The position numbers and the translations under genes were made by a program. This document shows positions 18,558 through 28,870 of a stretch of DNA of 64,000 nt, one piece after another (position 1 is the first letter of the stretch; the number at the start of each line of letters is the position of its first letter). The stretch comes from Bacteroidota bacterium (GTDB lineage Bacteria > Bacteroidota > Bacteroidia > Chitinophagales > Saprospiraceae), in NCBI GenBank assembly GCA_029781865.1, contig JAKOVW010000093.1:192718-256717 (forward strand), given 5' to 3'. Under the pieces are notes generated by a model. The model saw nothing but the letters and a program-made list of their open reading frames with translations. It did not search any database and was not told the origin of the DNA.

Positions 18558-20771
18558 TTAAATTTTTACAGATACCGTCGCAGAAAATGTTCGACCGTCC
18601 GATGGCCAGATTCCGGGACCCGGATAAAATTGTGGCCTCTTGGTAAAATAGTGCTTATCCAGAATATTGTTTCCGTTTAATTGCAAACGGAGATTGTCCG
18701 TGAGTTCTAAGGACACATTCATGTCCAGTAAATGATACGATGGCACCAATCCTGTAGCTCCCGTTGCATTGGGTTGAACAGCATTCAAAGCATCTGCATA
18801 GCTTTCCGAAGTGAAACTACTCAAAAGCGTAATACTCGCAATGGAATAGCGGTAGGTCATTCCATTTCTGGAAATCCAGGTTGGTACACTTTCTACTTTA
18901 TTTCCATCGATGTTAACATTGTTGTTACCTGAGCGTATAGTTGCGTCATGATATTGGGCATCCATGTACGAACTTGACGTAAAAAAACTTAAACTCGATT
19001 TATTTTCAAAATACAAATCGCATTGAATAAAAAATTCCAGACCCTTGGTTTTTGCATTTCCAATATTGGTTCTGTAAATAATCAGATTACCAAGACTGTC
19101 ATTTTGAGCCAATGTCCCCAGACGATGATTGTATTGCATATAAAATGCTGTGATGTCCCACTTTAAAAATTTCCATCGTCCCCGATAGCCCGCTTCGAGA
19201 TTAAATCCATCTGCATCTTTTAAATTTTTATCGGATACTTCATATACCGATTGGGGAATAATATCTTTCATGATAACAGGGCGATAAGCCTGCGACCAAC
19301 CTGCATAAATATTATTAGTGGCTGATAACTGATATTCTGCATTGATACCAAATAAGGGAAAGGAATGTTTGATGGTATTTGGCAAATGATCATCCGGATA
19401 ATAATTTATTTTACCGGTTAAGTCGGTAGTACCACTTTCTATTCGCATACCTGTATTGAGCGAAAATTTTGGAAACAATACCCAGTTGTTTTCTATGAAT
19501 GCAGCACAATTGGATGTTTTATAATGCATGTCTCTTCCATAACCAATGCTGTCAATGATAGACAAATCAAAGTCACTTCCGGTCGTTCCTTTTCCTAATT
19601 GTTGTCTGTGCAAATCGTTATTCATGTATTGGAATCCGGTAACAAAAGTGCTCTTATGATTTAGAAAGGAATAGGTATGCAATAACCTTAATTCATTTGT
19701 ATAACTATTAAACTGGTCAATATCCACTTGTCTGTTGTTGTACTGAAGCGTTGCCGCATTGATCGTATCTGCAGTTGTGGTAGGTTTGTCAAACATCACG
19801 CTGTTTCTGAAACCCAGAACAGCTGAAGAAGTGAAACGGAGTTTTGTCGATTCGTTAATGACCCAATCAACTTTTAAAGAAGGAACATGGATATCGGGAT
19901 TGTAATAATTCCTGGAACGGGTGGAAGAACGGGGATCTGTATGAAACATAGCGTCAGTTAAAGGACCGGCAAGATGTATGACATAATTGGAATGAGACCA
20001 ATCTAATTTGATATGCAGATTTTCTGAAGGATCATAATACAGAGAAATATTCTCAGCATCGTATTTCGAATCACTATTGCGTCTGTAACCGCTAATTGAC
20101 TTCTTGTCGAAATACGTATAATACCGGAATTTGCCAATTGTGCCGGAAAGTGAATTGTAGGTGCTCACCAGACCATAAGAACCGGCGGTATTTATCGACT
20201 CAAAAGAAATTTCCTTGTTTCTGGGTGGTAACTTGCTTTTGTAATTTAGCATTCCGCCAAATTGCGCACCGTATTGCAAAGAACCCGTACCTCTTACCAA
20301 TTCTATTTTTTCAACGGCCTCCATCGGAATATTATAATGACTGGCAGGATAACCATACATATCCGAATTGGTAATGATACCGTCTTTTCGAATGTTGAAT
20401 TCCCAACCGCGGTGTGGATCCAAACCCCTCGTTGAAATGTTCATCTGGTTTCCGGTACCATCCATATCATATACAAACACTCCCGGAACCTTTGAAAAAA
20501 TTTGTCTTCCATACTTCTCTGATAAGGAAACATCTTTTTTGGTTAAATCTATAATTTCGTTTTTCTTACCTGAATAGATATATGTGTTTTGAATGGCAGC
20601 AAGTCTTTTGATATCCTGAAAATTTCGAACATCCTTAATGGTAATTTCTCCCAAATCAATATACTTGAGTGTGTCTCCGTCATCCTGGGAAAAAACGAAA
20701 TTACCTGAATAGAAAAGAACTAATAGTAAGTTAACTAATCCCATACACATCGAATTTTTGGTAATATTCAC
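18558..20771 (-). CDS. TonB-dependent outer-membrane receptor
   Basis: 737 aa. Signal peptide near residues 8-28, then a plug domain (about residues 55-180: GRQIFSKVPGVFVYDMDGTGNQMNISTRGLDP and VEKIELVRGTGSLQYG) and a C-terminal beta-barrel ending in an aromatic-rich strand (FSATVSVKI). It is closest in feel to Fe(III)-dicitrate/siderophore receptors (FecA-like). It lacks the SusC-type N-terminal carboxypeptidase-like domain and has no SusD partner. An exact -7 box TACCTTTG lies about 45 bp upstream. Substrate is inferred, probably a ferric chelate. Confidence 0.88.
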   Translation of the reverse strand: MNITKNSMCMGLVNLLLVLFYSGNFVFSQDDGDTLKYIDLGEITIKDVRNFQDIKRLAAIQNTYIYSGKKNEIIDLTKKDVSLSEKYGRQIFSKVPGVFVYDMDGTGNQMNISTRGLDPHRGWEFNIRKDGIITNSDMYGYPASHYNIPMEAVEKIELVRGTGSLQYGAQFGGMLNYKSKLPPRNKEISFESINTAGSYGLVSTYNSLSGTIGKFRYYTYFDKKSISGYRRNSDSKYDAENISLYYDPSENLHIKLDWSHSNYVIHLAGPLTDAMFHTDPRSSTRSRNYYNPDIHVPSLKVDWVINESTKLRFTSSAVLGFRNSVMFDKPTTTADTINAATLQYNNRQVDIDQFNSYTNELRLLHTYSFLNHKSTFVTGFQYMNNDLHRQQLGKGTTGSDFDLSIIDSIGYGRDMHYKTSNCAAFIENNWVLFPKFSLNTGMRIESGTTDLTGKINYYPDDHLPNTIKHSFPLFGINAEYQLSATNNIYAGWSQAYRPVIMKDIIPQSVYEVSDKNLKDADGFNLEAGYRGRWKFLKWDITAFYMQYNHRLGTLAQNDSLGNLIIYRTNIGNAKTKGLEFFIQCDLYFENKSSLSFFTSSSYMDAQYHDATIRSGNNNVNIDGNKVESVPTWISRNGMTYRYSIASITLLSSFTSESYADALNAVQPNATGATGLVPSYHLLDMNVSLELTDNLRLQLNGNNILDKHYFTKRPQFYPGPGIWPSDGRTFSATVSVKI

Positions 20772-20812
20772 AAAGAAACTATTTTAAGACAAGCAACTCT
20801 TATTTTGAGATA

Positions 20813-20820
20813 CAAAGGTA
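20813..20820 (-). promoter_or_regulatory. -7 promoter element TACCTTTG of the TonB receptor gene
   Basis: Minus-strand TACCTTTG, exact TAnnTTTG match, about 42 bp before the ATG. No TTG at the -33 spacing; the upstream 50 bases are very AT-rich. No clear Fur box recognised. Confidence 0.5.
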
Positions 20821-20891
20821 CAGCTCTACTTGTTAAAATATTGTTAGTAAGAATATAGAATTTAATTAGATTAGTCTACTAATAGAATCCA

Positions 20892-21626
20892 TCAAAGCCT
20901 TCCCAGTTTAATAAATACAGGAAATTCAATTTTTTTAATTGGTTCCTTCCCCCAGGCTTTCATCAATTTCGGAGTAATTAAATCTACCGGATTTTCCTTT
21001 TTCTCCTTTAGGTAGTGTTGTACCGCTGACCAGGTATTCAGATATCCCAGTAATTGTGTGGCATTCCACTTCAGGCTAATCGTAAAATCAGGTGCATCAA
21101 TTTGTTTATATGGAAATGGAATGGTTTTATATTCTTCATCAATATATTTTCGCTCAGAATCCCAATATGGCCCGAGGGTATTTTTGTACAATTCTGAAAT
21201 TACCTGATCCACTTTTTCATCTATGCGTATCAATCCATAACCCAGTATAGCGAGAAGCCCATCTTTTTTGAGCGTTCTATTTACCTGCGCATAAAATAAA
21301 TCAAAATCAAACCAATGCACAGCCTGTGCAACCATAATCAGATCAAATGACCGATCAGGAAATGAGCAGGATTCTGCTGCCTCTACTTCGTACGTAATTT
21401 TATCATCCCAATAGGCATTGTCAATTTGATTTTGACTAATATCTGTTGCGTATACGTGTTGAAAATGATTGGCGAGTTGAATGGCAACCTGTCCATTGCC
21501 GGTACCGCAATCCCATGCTGCTATTCTGTGATTGCAAATCTTTGCAATATGTTCAAACAAATCAACTGGAAATAGTGGACGATAGTTTGCATATAATCCG
21601 GCTGTTTTAGAAAAATTATCTTTCAT
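20892..21626 (-). CDS. class I SAM-dependent methyltransferase
   Basis: 244 aa. Begins with the typical FSKTAGLYANYRP segment; motif I AWDCGTGNGQVAIQLA near residue 38, TDISQNQIDNA, and LIMVAQAVHWFDFD match small-molecule methyltransferases of the Methyltransf_11 group, including yeast Crg1/TMT1-like (trans-aconitate) relatives. Stand-alone gene between the TonB receptor and the copper ATPase. Substrate unknown. Confidence 0.88.
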   Translation of the reverse strand: MKDNFSKTAGLYANYRPLFPVDLFEHIAKICNHRIAAWDCGTGNGQVAIQLANHFQHVYATDISQNQIDNAYWDDKITYEVEAAESCSFPDRSFDLIMVAQAVHWFDFDLFYAQVNRTLKKDGLLAILGYGLIRIDEKVDQVISELYKNTLGPYWDSERKYIDEEYKTIPFPYKQIDAPDFTISLKWNATQLLGYLNTWSAVQHYLKEKKENPVDLITPKLMKAWGKEPIKKIEFPVFIKLGRL

Positions 21627-21814
21627 TGTAAATCAACCAATCGCATTCAAAATAAATTAGAATGCCCTTAAATATGAATATTGATGCGAATACTGATTGC
21701 AAATCCCTAATTGGATTGAACTGTTTTCCGTCTTTAATGAAATTTAACAGAAATTATCAAATGCCAAATAAATAATTTCCAAGATAAGAATTAAAACGGA
21801 TATCCTTGAGTTCT

Positions 21815-24214
21815 TCAGCTCCTTTTGAATTTCATTAGCAAACTATTACTAACTACGAAGACGCTACTCAAGGCCATTGCGGCACCTGCTATCATTGGAT
21901 TTAATGTAAATCCAAAACCCGGATACAATACTCCGGCTGCAATCGGAATTCCAACAACATTATATGCAAATGCCCAAAATAAATTTTGCTTTATCGTTAC
22001 TACACTGCTTTTTGACAAACGTATAGCTGCAGGAATCTTGCTCAAATCAGAAGAAATAATGGTCATACTTGCCGCTGCTTTCGCAATATCTGAACCTTTG
22101 GCCATTGCAATACTTACATCGGCTTTTGCCAATGCTGCGCTGTCATTGATTCCATCACCTGCCATAGCTACTAGTTTTCCTTCTTTTTGCAATGCTGAAA
22201 TGAATTCAATTTTATCCTGAGGCAATACTCCAGATCTGTAATTCAGTATACCTGTCTTGCCTGCAACTTCTTTTGCAACAGTCTCCTGATCTCCGGTCAG
22301 CATGATTACTTCAATGCCCATTTCTTTCAATTCCTGAATACTACTTGCAGATGAAGCTTTGATTTTATCCGCAATAGCCAGAACAGCCAGCACTATTTTT
22401 TCATTGGCAAACCATACGACTGTTTTCCCTTCCGCTGCAAGCCTGTTGTTTTCGTAAAGATTGCTTTCTGCAATTTCAATTTTTTCATTTTGAATAAAAG
22501 CCTGATTGCCGATCATGTATTTTGTACCATTGATTACAGCCTTTACACCGGAACCCGGATCATTTTCAAAATGATCAACCTGAAGATCCGGAAAATCATT
22601 CAATGACTCGATTATAGCTGATGCTAAAGGATGTTCGGATAATCTTTCGATATTAAACAATACAGATTTTAAATACGGATCATTTTCAAACCAGATAGCA
22701 TCGGTTACCATTGGTTTTCCTTCCGTAATGGTACCTGTTTTATCTAAAACGATAGTCTGGATTTTATTTGCCAATTCAAGACTTGCAGCATCTTTAATCA
22801 ATATTCCTTCTTCTGCTGCTTTACCAATACCGACCATAATTGCAGTTGGTGTAGCCAGTCCTAATGCACAAGGACAAGCAATAACCAACACAGTCACAAA
22901 AGCAAGTAAACCATGCGTAAACCCATTTATACCACCAAACAACAGCCAGATAAAAAAAGTTAAAAAAGCGATACCAATGACCAGTGGAACAAAAATCGCG
23001 GAAATTTTATCTGCTAATTTCTGCACAGGTGCCTTGCTACCCTGCGCGAGTTGAACCAATTTAATAATTTGAGATAGAAGTGTGGCGTTTCCAACTTTCT
23101 CGGCCTGATATTTCAGACTGCCCTTTTGATTAATCGTTCCTGCAAATACCTTATCGTGGATTGTCTTGTAAACAGGTAGCGGTTCGCCAGTCATCATGCT
23201 TTCATCTAAATAAGAGTTGCCGGATAATACGCTACCATCAACAGCAATTTTTTCTCCGGGTTTTACAATCAGTATATCCCCAAGCTGAATTTCCTTAATT
23301 TCCACTTGAGTGATTGTTCCGTCCTTTTGTTCCTTAAAAGCAACCACAGGTTGAAGGTTCATAAGTTTTTTTATTGCAAAAGCAGTATTCCCTTTTGCTC
23401 TTTCTTCTAAATATTTGCCGAGTAATAAAAAACTAATGACGACAGCAGCAGCTTCAAAATAAACATGCGCCTCCATTCCACGGGTTGTCCAGAACTGCGG
23501 ATATATGGTATTAAAAACACTGAATGTATATGCTGTACCGGTGCTCATCGCAACCAGAGTATCCATATTCGCTGTACGATGCTTCAGTAATTTCCATGCA
23601 TTAATAAAATAATCTTTGCCAAACCATCCTACTATTGGAGTCGTCAGGATCCACATAAAAATATTGGCTGAAGATATGTGCATGAAAAACATACCGAGTA
23701 CAACGATTGGAACAGACAGTAGCAATGAGCCGATCACTTTAGTCCTGTGTTTAGTGATTCTGCTCTGATTCAATTCATCGAGTGTAAGTTGTATATTTTT
23801 TTCTTCTTTAATTACCAGATCATATCCGATAGATTGAACGACACCGCGAATTGAATTTAATGTGATGATATCCGGAATGAATTCGATAAACAATGTTCCG
23901 TTTGCATAATTAACGGTTGCAGTAATAACCCCGACCTGTGAATTTATCAGCGTTTCCACACTTATTGCACATGAGGCACAGGACATATGAAGAACCGGAA
24001 GCTCCTTTTTCACCACAACAGGTATATATCCCAAATCTTTAATTCGATTGATGACAACCGGAATTGTCAATTTTGGTTTATCCGTATCAAATTGCAACAG
24101 ATGATTATTCAATTCAATTCTTGGATTGGAAATTCCGCTTACTCCGGATAGTTCTTTTTCAATCAAAAGAGCACAATGTTCACTTTGCATGCCCTCTATG
24201 TGAATACTAAACAT
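21815..24214 (-). CDS. copA: heavy-metal (copper) translocating P1B-type ATPase
   Basis: About 799 aa. ATP-driven export of Cu(I) across the inner membrane. Two N-terminal HMA-like domains: the second has Cys79-xx-Cys82 (SCASCAIS), while the first keeps only Cys14 (SEHC) and is degenerate. Membrane part with the CPC metal site ([13 protein letters not shown]), actuator TGEPLP, phosphorylation [11 protein letters not shown] motif (SEHPLAS) and hinge [14 protein letters not shown] are all intact. ATG at 24214 is preferred over the TTG one codon upstream. No cue regulator or chaperone is adjacent. Confidence 0.93.
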   Translation of the reverse strand: MFSIHIEGMQSEHCALLIEKELSGVSGISNPRIELNNHLLQFDTDKPKLTIPVVINRIKDLGYIPVVVKKELPVLHMSCASCAISVETLINSQVGVITATVNYANGTLFIEFIPDIITLNSIRGVVQSIGYDLVIKEEKNIQLTLDELNQSRITKHRTKVIGSLLLSVPIVVLGMFFMHISSANIFMWILTTPIVGWFGKDYFINAWKLLKHRTANMDTLVAMSTGTAYTFSVFNTIYPQFWTTRGMEAHVYFEAAAVVISFLLLGKYLEERAKGNTAFAIKKLMNLQPVVAFKEQKDGTITQVEIKEIQLGDILIVKPGEKIAVDGSVLSGNSYLDESMMTGEPLPVYKTIHDKVFAGTINQKGSLKYQAEKVGNATLLSQIIKLVQLAQGSKAPVQKLADKISAIFVPLVIGIAFLTFFIWLLFGGINGFTHGLLAFVTVLVIACPCALGLATPTAIMVGIGKAAEEGILIKDAASLELANKIQTIVLDKTGTITEGKPMVTDAIWFENDPYLKSVLFNIERLSEHPLASAIIESLNDFPDLQVDHFENDPGSGVKAVINGTKYMIGNQAFIQNEKIEIAESNLYENNRLAAEGKTVVWFANEKIVLAVLAIADKIKASSASSIQELKEMGIEVIMLTGDQETVAKEVAGKTGILNYRSGVLPQDKIEFISALQKEGKLVAMAGDGINDSAALAKADVSIAMAKGSDIAKAAASMTIISSDLSKIPAAIRLSKSSVVTIKQNLFWAFAYNVVGIPIAAGVLYPGFGFTLNPMIAGAAMALSSVFVVSNSLLMKFKRS

Positions 24215-24379
24215 CAATAAATTTATTTTAAGCTCAAACCCATTTCAGGTTCAATTCGCAATGAAATAATTATAACCAACAGAAATCCGGATAGTTTTAT
24301 ACTGCTTATTTCCTGAGATGACTGAGCATCGCAAATACTTAAAAAGAAATTAAGAGAGCTTCATGAAATGGAAATAGCC

Positions 24380-24420
24380 TAAAAAAGAATAGCGAGACTA
24401 CATTATCATCTCGCTATTTC
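24380..24420 (-). terminator. rho-independent terminator downstream of recA
   Basis: A perfect 9-bp stem (ATAGCGAGA at 24389-24397 with TCTCGCTAT at 24409-24417) is followed on the minus strand by a U-rich run. It lies about 120 bp after the recA stop, so it very probably ends the recA transcript. The rest of the 24215-24537 gap shows nothing else. Confidence 0.8.
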
Positions 24421-24537
24421 GGATATATATGGGAATTAGAGAAAAAAGCAACCAATAATTCGCCTTTTGTATTGCTTTAAATTCGAAAGGACAAAAATAA
24501 CAATTCTTCTCTTTTGTACCAGTGTAAAGAGGAATTA

Positions 24538-25590
24538 TTAAACATTTTCTTCCGCTTCTTCACCAACGGCAACTTTCACCAATTTTCCGGTTGCAAGCTT
24601 GGCTTTTATTTTCTCTTCAATTTCTTTTGCCATTTCCGGATTGTCTTCTATAAATTGTTTGGCTGAGTCCCTGCCCTGGGCAATTTTGGTGCCTTCATAA
24701 CTAAACCAGGAGCCACTTTTTTGAATCACATTTAATTCTGCTCCAAGATCAACTATTTCGCCGGCTTTGGAAATTCCCTGGCCGTACATGATATCAAATT
24801 CAGCTGTACGGAAAGGAGGTGCCAGTTTGTTTTTTACCACTTTGACTTTCACCCGGTTCCCCATGATATTTCCATCCTTATCTTTAATGGCATTACTGGT
24901 CCTTCTTATATCCAACCGCAAGCTTGCATAAAATTTCAAAGCATTTCCTCCGGTGGTTGTTTCCGGATTTCCAAACATGATTCCTATTTTTTCGCGTAAC
25001 TGGTTGATGAATATACAGCAGCAACCGGTTCTGCCTATTGTGCCGGTCAGTTTTCGCAAAGCCTGGGACATTAACCGGGCCTGCAATCCCATTTTTGACT
25101 CACCCATTTCGCCTTCAATCTCAGATTTTGGTACCAAGGCGGCCACTGAATCTATGACGATGATATCTATAGCACCGGATCGGATTAAATTTTCCGCAAT
25201 TTCAAGGGCTTGCTCTCCATTATCTGGTTGGGAAATCAACAGGTCTTCTGTATTTACTCCTAATGCTTCTGCATAAGCCCTGTCAAAAGCATGCTCTGCA
25301 TCAATAAAAGCTGCGATTCCACCCCTTTTCTGACATTCTGCTATAGCATGTATAGCCAATGTGGTCTTTCCCGAGCTCTCGGGTCCATAAATTTCAACAA
25401 CACGTCCTCTGGGCAATCCTCCGATTCCAACAGCAATATCCAGTCCAAGGGAACCCGTGGATATGGAATCCACTTCATCCAAAACCGGTTTATCTCCGAG
25501 TTTCATAATGCTGCCTTTTCCGTAGGTTTTCTCCAGGCGATCAACGGTAAGTTGTAAAGCTTTTAGTTTTTCTTCTCTTTCTTTAGACAT
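24538..25590 (-). CDS. recA: recombinase RecA
   Basis: 350-aa DNA-dependent ATPase for homologous recombination. Walker A GPESSGKT at residues 69-76, the [14 protein letters not shown] Walker B segment, [10 protein letters not shown] with the catalytic region, and [16 protein letters not shown] loop 2 are all present. ATG at 25590 gives the usual [12 protein letters not shown] start; the upstream 27-codon extension is noise. A promoter-like TTG-N18-TACTTTTG is at 25613-25641. No LexA-type operator was recognised. recX is far away (63251). Confidence 0.98.
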   Translation of the reverse strand: MSKEREEKLKALQLTVDRLEKTYGKGSIMKLGDKPVLDEVDSISTGSLGLDIAVGIGGLPRGRVVEIYGPESSGKTTLAIHAIAECQKRGGIAAFIDAEHAFDRAYAEALGVNTEDLLISQPDNGEQALEIAENLIRSGAIDIIVIDSVAALVPKSEIEGEMGESKMGLQARLMSQALRKLTGTIGRTGCCCIFINQLREKIGIMFGNPETTTGGNALKFYASLRLDIRRTSNAIKDKDGNIMGNRVKVKVVKNKLAPPFRTAEFDIMYGQGISKAGEIVDLGAELNVIQKSGSWFSYEGTKIAQGRDSAKQFIEDNPEMAKEIEEKIKAKLATGKLVKVAVGEEAEENV

Positions 25591-25612
25591 ATGATAAATT
25601 ATTATATAGATG

Positions 25613-25641
25613 CAAAAGTAATATATTAAACTCAACGGCAA
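25613..25641 (-). promoter_or_regulatory. recA promoter (TTG-N18-TACTTTTG)
   Basis: On the minus strand TTG (25641-25639) is followed after exactly 18 bases by TACTTTTG (25620-25613), a full match to the Bacteroidota -33/-7 arrangement. The leader to the recA ATG is about 15 bases. Confidence 0.65.
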
Positions 25642-25790
25642 TCTAAAATCTGAAAATCTAATTTTTAACAATCGCTTTAAATGCCAAAAACCGATTTGGC
25701 GGTTTTATGTTTTTCTCAAAACTATTCTCAAAAACCTAGTGGTTTCCACGGAGGTAAAGTTCAGGGTAAACACCCATTTTTAGGGCAAAA

Positions 25791-25822
25791 TTTGGATTTT
25801 TGAAAAATAGTATATAATATTG
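25791..25822 (+). promoter_or_regulatory. candidate promoter of a small RNA (TTTG-N20-TAATATTG)
   Basis: TTTG at 25791-25794 and TAATATTG at 25815-25822 (one mismatch to TAnnTTTG) with 20-base spacing. It faces away from recA and toward the strong terminator at 25927. Confidence 0.4.
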
Positions 25823-25828
25823 TTTCAT

Positions 25829-25967
25829 GATTCAGCGATATCTTTAAGTAATACAGATTATCAAAAGATATTTAAATCTACAAATGCGGCAAACGTTTTC
25901 ATGAGATATTTTTCACAGGGATTATGAACCGCCTCGGTTGATCGCAACGGAGGCGGTTTCTTTTTAT
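25829..25967 (+). ncRNA. putative small RNA of about 140 nt divergent from recA
   Basis: Between a candidate promoter (ends 25822) and a strong plus-strand rho-independent terminator (25927-25965) there is no open frame beyond a six-codon one starting at an ATG near 25827. A terminator with no upstream gene on its strand implies a short transcript. The recA gene runs the other way and cannot use it. I do not recognise the RNA family; a cis-encoded leader is excluded because the next genes are on the opposite strand. Evidence is structural only. Confidence 0.4.
25927..25965 (+). terminator. strong rho-independent terminator, plus strand
   Basis: Stem AACCGCCTC (25927-25935) with GAGGCGGTT (25950-25958), extended inward by GTT/AAC across one G-G mismatch and a GATCGC loop, then a U-rich tail (tctttttat). 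The reverse strand lacks a U run, so it acts on plus-strand transcripts only. Confidence 0.85.
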
Positions 25968-26049
25968 AACGAACTTTACTTTAGTTTGATCGTATTTTTA
26001 GCAATTCGCAATCCTGCTCCTTAATTTGGATGATCCTTTCTTCTGTAAT

Positions 26050-27024
26050 TCATTTTACAAATCTGCCGTAATGCATTTCCTTGTTCCTATGACTGTACTG
26101 GATAAAATAAATGCCGGCATTCAAATCATCTACGCGTATTTGATGCGTTTTTTCAAATTGATCTGACCACTCACATGATTTTATGAATTGTCCGGTTTGA
26201 TCAAAAATAGTGACGCTCAGAACAGGATTAATGGATGGATTCTCAATGAAGATGGAATTAACCGCAGGATTTGGGTATGGCTTTTCAAATTGGTTACTTT
26301 CCGCAACATGATTTGCATATTCTGTTTTACTAATCAACTGACACGGACTGAAATCATCGCTGTTCTCAAAATTCAGTTCCACTGCGGAGATAGTCTCAGT
26401 CAATCCATTTGAGAATGCTCTGGTCGTTGAGAATGTAACTTCGTTACTATAAGCCGTATCTGTATACTCCTTATCTAAATTTACAATAAACTGATCTTCT
26501 CTGCCGGCACAGGCAAATCGCTTTTTGGCAAACCAGATCCATGACAGAGGATCTGAAATATGATAACTATAATCTGTTATGAAAAAACTCGCACCCTGAC
26601 AGCTTTTAATATTATCCTCAAATGCATTTCTGTCCCAGGTGATTTTAACAGGCTGATGCAATGCTTTAATAAAAAATAGTATGCTTTCTCCTGCATAACA
26701 AGCATTTGAAGGATCCAGAATGTCAATTAATTTTTCACAAGATCCTACAATTCGCCTGGAGAGTCTGCATTCCGATGAGTTCCGTTGCCAATCCAATCCA
26801 TGACTCGCTCTGACTTCAAACACTTTATTAAAAGGAGCATCCAGGTCAACCTCACCTAGTAATGGATTATATATGGAATTTGCGGTCGTATCATACGCTA
26901 TTTCTATGGTATCTTTATTTCCTATAGCATCTTCAAAATAAATCTTCGATTCAAAAAGTAAATGGTGCTGTGCAAAAGCCATTTGCACCATACAAGACAT
27001 CCATAACAAGCATGTGTATTTCAT
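26050..27024 (-). CDS. secreted T9SS-sorted protein, paralogue of the 54094 gene product
   Basis: 324 aa with a signal peptide (about residues 1-18, ending MAFAQ) and a C-terminal Por sorting tail (PYPNPAVNSIFIENP ... LNAGIYFIQY). The unknown N-terminal domain, beginning YFEDAIGNKDTIEIAYD and containing PVKITWD, is also found in the 54094-54960 protein (YFSDHAGNKDTLILGYD; PVSMSWD). Several cysteines are spread through the body, consistent with export. It starts 2 bp after the metalloprotease stop, so one operon. Function unknown; a surface protein is inferred. Confidence 0.75.
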   Translation of the reverse strand: MKYTCLLWMSCMVQMAFAQHHLLFESKIYFEDAIGNKDTIEIAYDTTANSIYNPLLGEVDLDAPFNKVFEVRASHGLDWQRNSSECRLSRRIVGSCEKLIDILDPSNACYAGESILFFIKALHQPVKITWDRNAFEDNIKSCQGASFFITDYSYHISDPLSWIWFAKKRFACAGREDQFIVNLDKEYTDTAYSNEVTFSTTRAFSNGLTETISAVELNFENSDDFSPCQLISKTEYANHVAESNQFEKPYPNPAVNSIFIENPSINPVLSVTIFDQTGQFIKSCEWSDQFEKTHQIRVDDLNAGIYFIQYSHRNKEMHYGRFVK

Positions 27025-27026
27025 AA

Positions 27027-28616
27027 TTACATTTTTACAAAATTATTCTGATAAATTGAATGTTCTCCTTCAATCATCAGGGTATATGTTCCCTGAGGCA
27101 AATCCACCTCAGAAATATAAAGTCTGTTTGCACCCTCCACGATGGTCTGATTCTGCGAAATCATATAAAGACTTCCGCTGATCATGTTTTTTGCAAATAC
27201 CTGAACATTGCTTTCAACTTGATTTGCAGTAAACTCAACAATAATTCCATTCAAAACAGGATTTGGACTGATGGATAAAGACTCATAGCTTACCGCACCG
27301 CAATCACCAGAATTAGTAAAGAATAAATATTTATACTGATCTTCTGAACAGGAATTCTTTGCCTTCAGATAGGCAACGTACTCTGTATTGGGTTTAAGAT
27401 AATTGAACATTCCTTTAAATGCAGCTCCGGTCCGGTAACAAAAATTACTGGCTTTACCGGTCTTCCAGCCGCTATTATAAACAAGTATTTCCTGGCCATT
27501 TATGCGTTCAAATAGTTTTAATTCATATTGCTCTTCATTCACACTGGCTTCCAGGATTAGACATTCTCTGCATCTGGTTTGATCTATTTTGTCTTCAGGA
27601 GTCTGCGTGATAAATGCAGATGCAGGTGGACAGTCCCCGATTTTTTCAATTAAACCACAATTATATCCACTCAAGTCATTGAGCATTTTTTTAATTTGAC
27701 ATGACGTGATTGCAGACTTAATTGCAGAATAAGACATAATGTTATTATCCACATTTTCAATATTACAGCATGGGCATACAGAACAGGGAAATTGCTCATC
27801 GCAATCATTGACATTGTTTAAATTGATATCAGAATAACCTTCCTCACCAGGTTTTCTATTGGACTCCAATTTATTCCAGCAGGTAAGGTTGGTTTCATCC
27901 ATCTCGCGGTCATTTGAATTTTCAAGAATTCCATTGCAGTTTTTATCCCAGTCATAGGTTATTTTCGGGGTATCATTACAACCATCAAATTCAAAAGAAT
28001 GATTTAAAGTAAGTATATGACCCACTTCATGAACTAAATTGCCAATGCTCCACCAGGTATCCTTATTGAAAGCAGTTGCCGATCCGCATCTTTGTTCGTG
28101 AAACCCGATACCGGTAGCTCCAATTTCCGTTTTGGCTATATAGAAATTGATTTCCGCAGTGGTATTTACTCCGTATTCCAGATTCAACGTTGGCGTGTTG
28201 GTAATACCGACCACGTCCGATTTACAATGTAGATAAATTCCTTTTAGAACTAGCCGGATAGGAACGCAAGGAGCTACCGCATCAGGTGATTTTCGCTGAA
28301 CTTCATTATTTGCAAAGGTGTTGTTTGCAAAGTCAATCATTTCTTCGGAAATCTTAAAAACTTCACGCTGAGATTTTCCCAATTGTTGGATTGAACCATT
28401 GCAATCATCTCCGACAAAAAAATGCAGGTTAATCCGGACATAAACCGTCTTACAGTTTTTAAACACATCCTCTACATCAAAACAAGGACTGGAATTGACA
28501 TTGCTGACTTGCTGCAATTCGTCTTTCCAACCACATAAATAATCCTGATTTTGAGCAAAAACCTCCGACTGTTTCGTCAAAAACAATAAACAACACATTC
28601 CAAAAATGAGTCTCAT
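27027..28616 (-). CDS. secreted zinc metalloprotease (HExxHxxxxxH metzincin-like), T9SS-sorted
   Basis: 529 aa. Signal peptide at residues 1-22 (ends near VFAQ). Zinc site HEVGHILTLNH (HExxHxxxxxH) near residue 190 marks a metzincin-type peptidase, closest in feel to the M43 pappalysin group; the downstream NNIMSYS is the Met-turn. Many cysteines follow. A fibronectin-like segment (about residues 355-440) precedes the C-terminal sorting tail (SISPNPVLNGIIVEF). Likely released to the surface to digest proteins. Tandem with the 26050 secreted protein. Confidence 0.88.
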   Translation of the reverse strand: MRLIFGMCCLLFLTKQSEVFAQNQDYLCGWKDELQQVSNVNSSPCFDVEDVFKNCKTVYVRINLHFFVGDDCNGSIQQLGKSQREVFKISEEMIDFANNTFANNEVQRKSPDAVAPCVPIRLVLKGIYLHCKSDVVGITNTPTLNLEYGVNTTAEINFYIAKTEIGATGIGFHEQRCGSATAFNKDTWWSIGNLVHEVGHILTLNHSFEFDGCNDTPKITYDWDKNCNGILENSNDREMDETNLTCWNKLESNRKPGEEGYSDINLNNVNDCDEQFPCSVCPCCNIENVDNNIMSYSAIKSAITSCQIKKMLNDLSGYNCGLIEKIGDCPPASAFITQTPEDKIDQTRCRECLILEASVNEEQYELKLFERINGQEILVYNSGWKTGKASNFCYRTGAAFKGMFNYLKPNTEYVAYLKAKNSCSEDQYKYLFFTNSGDCGAVSYESLSISPNPVLNGIIVEFTANQVESNVQVFAKNMISGSLYMISQNQTIVEGANRLYISEVDLPQGTYTLMIEGEHSIYQNNFVKM

Positions 28617-28843
28617 AGCATTCCGTTTTTTAGGTGAACAATAAAATCTGAGGCTAAGGTAAAAGTCATGTCAACATCAAAACATACTGTTTATTGAACA
28701 GCCGGTATTTTTTATTGAACAGGCTGACTCTATTTTTTAATCAGCAATTATTACAGTATGAATTTCCGGATGTATTCTTAAAATCAGCCATCCGCTTATT
28801 CCAAAAAGCCGTGAATTGAACTCACATATTGAATTGCAATGCT

Positions 28844-28851
28844 TATATTTG
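28844..28851 (+). promoter_or_regulatory. -7 promoter element TATATTTG
   Basis: Exact TAnnTTTG match 19 bp upstream of the lipoprotein ATG at 28871. No -33 TTG at ideal spacing. Confidence 0.45.
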
Positions 28852-28870
28852 AGATCAAATCATTCTGAAT

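Noticed and set aside
25591-25680. LexA operator upstream of recA
   Set aside because: I could not find a palindrome near the promoter resembling a known LexA site, so no SOS claim is made.
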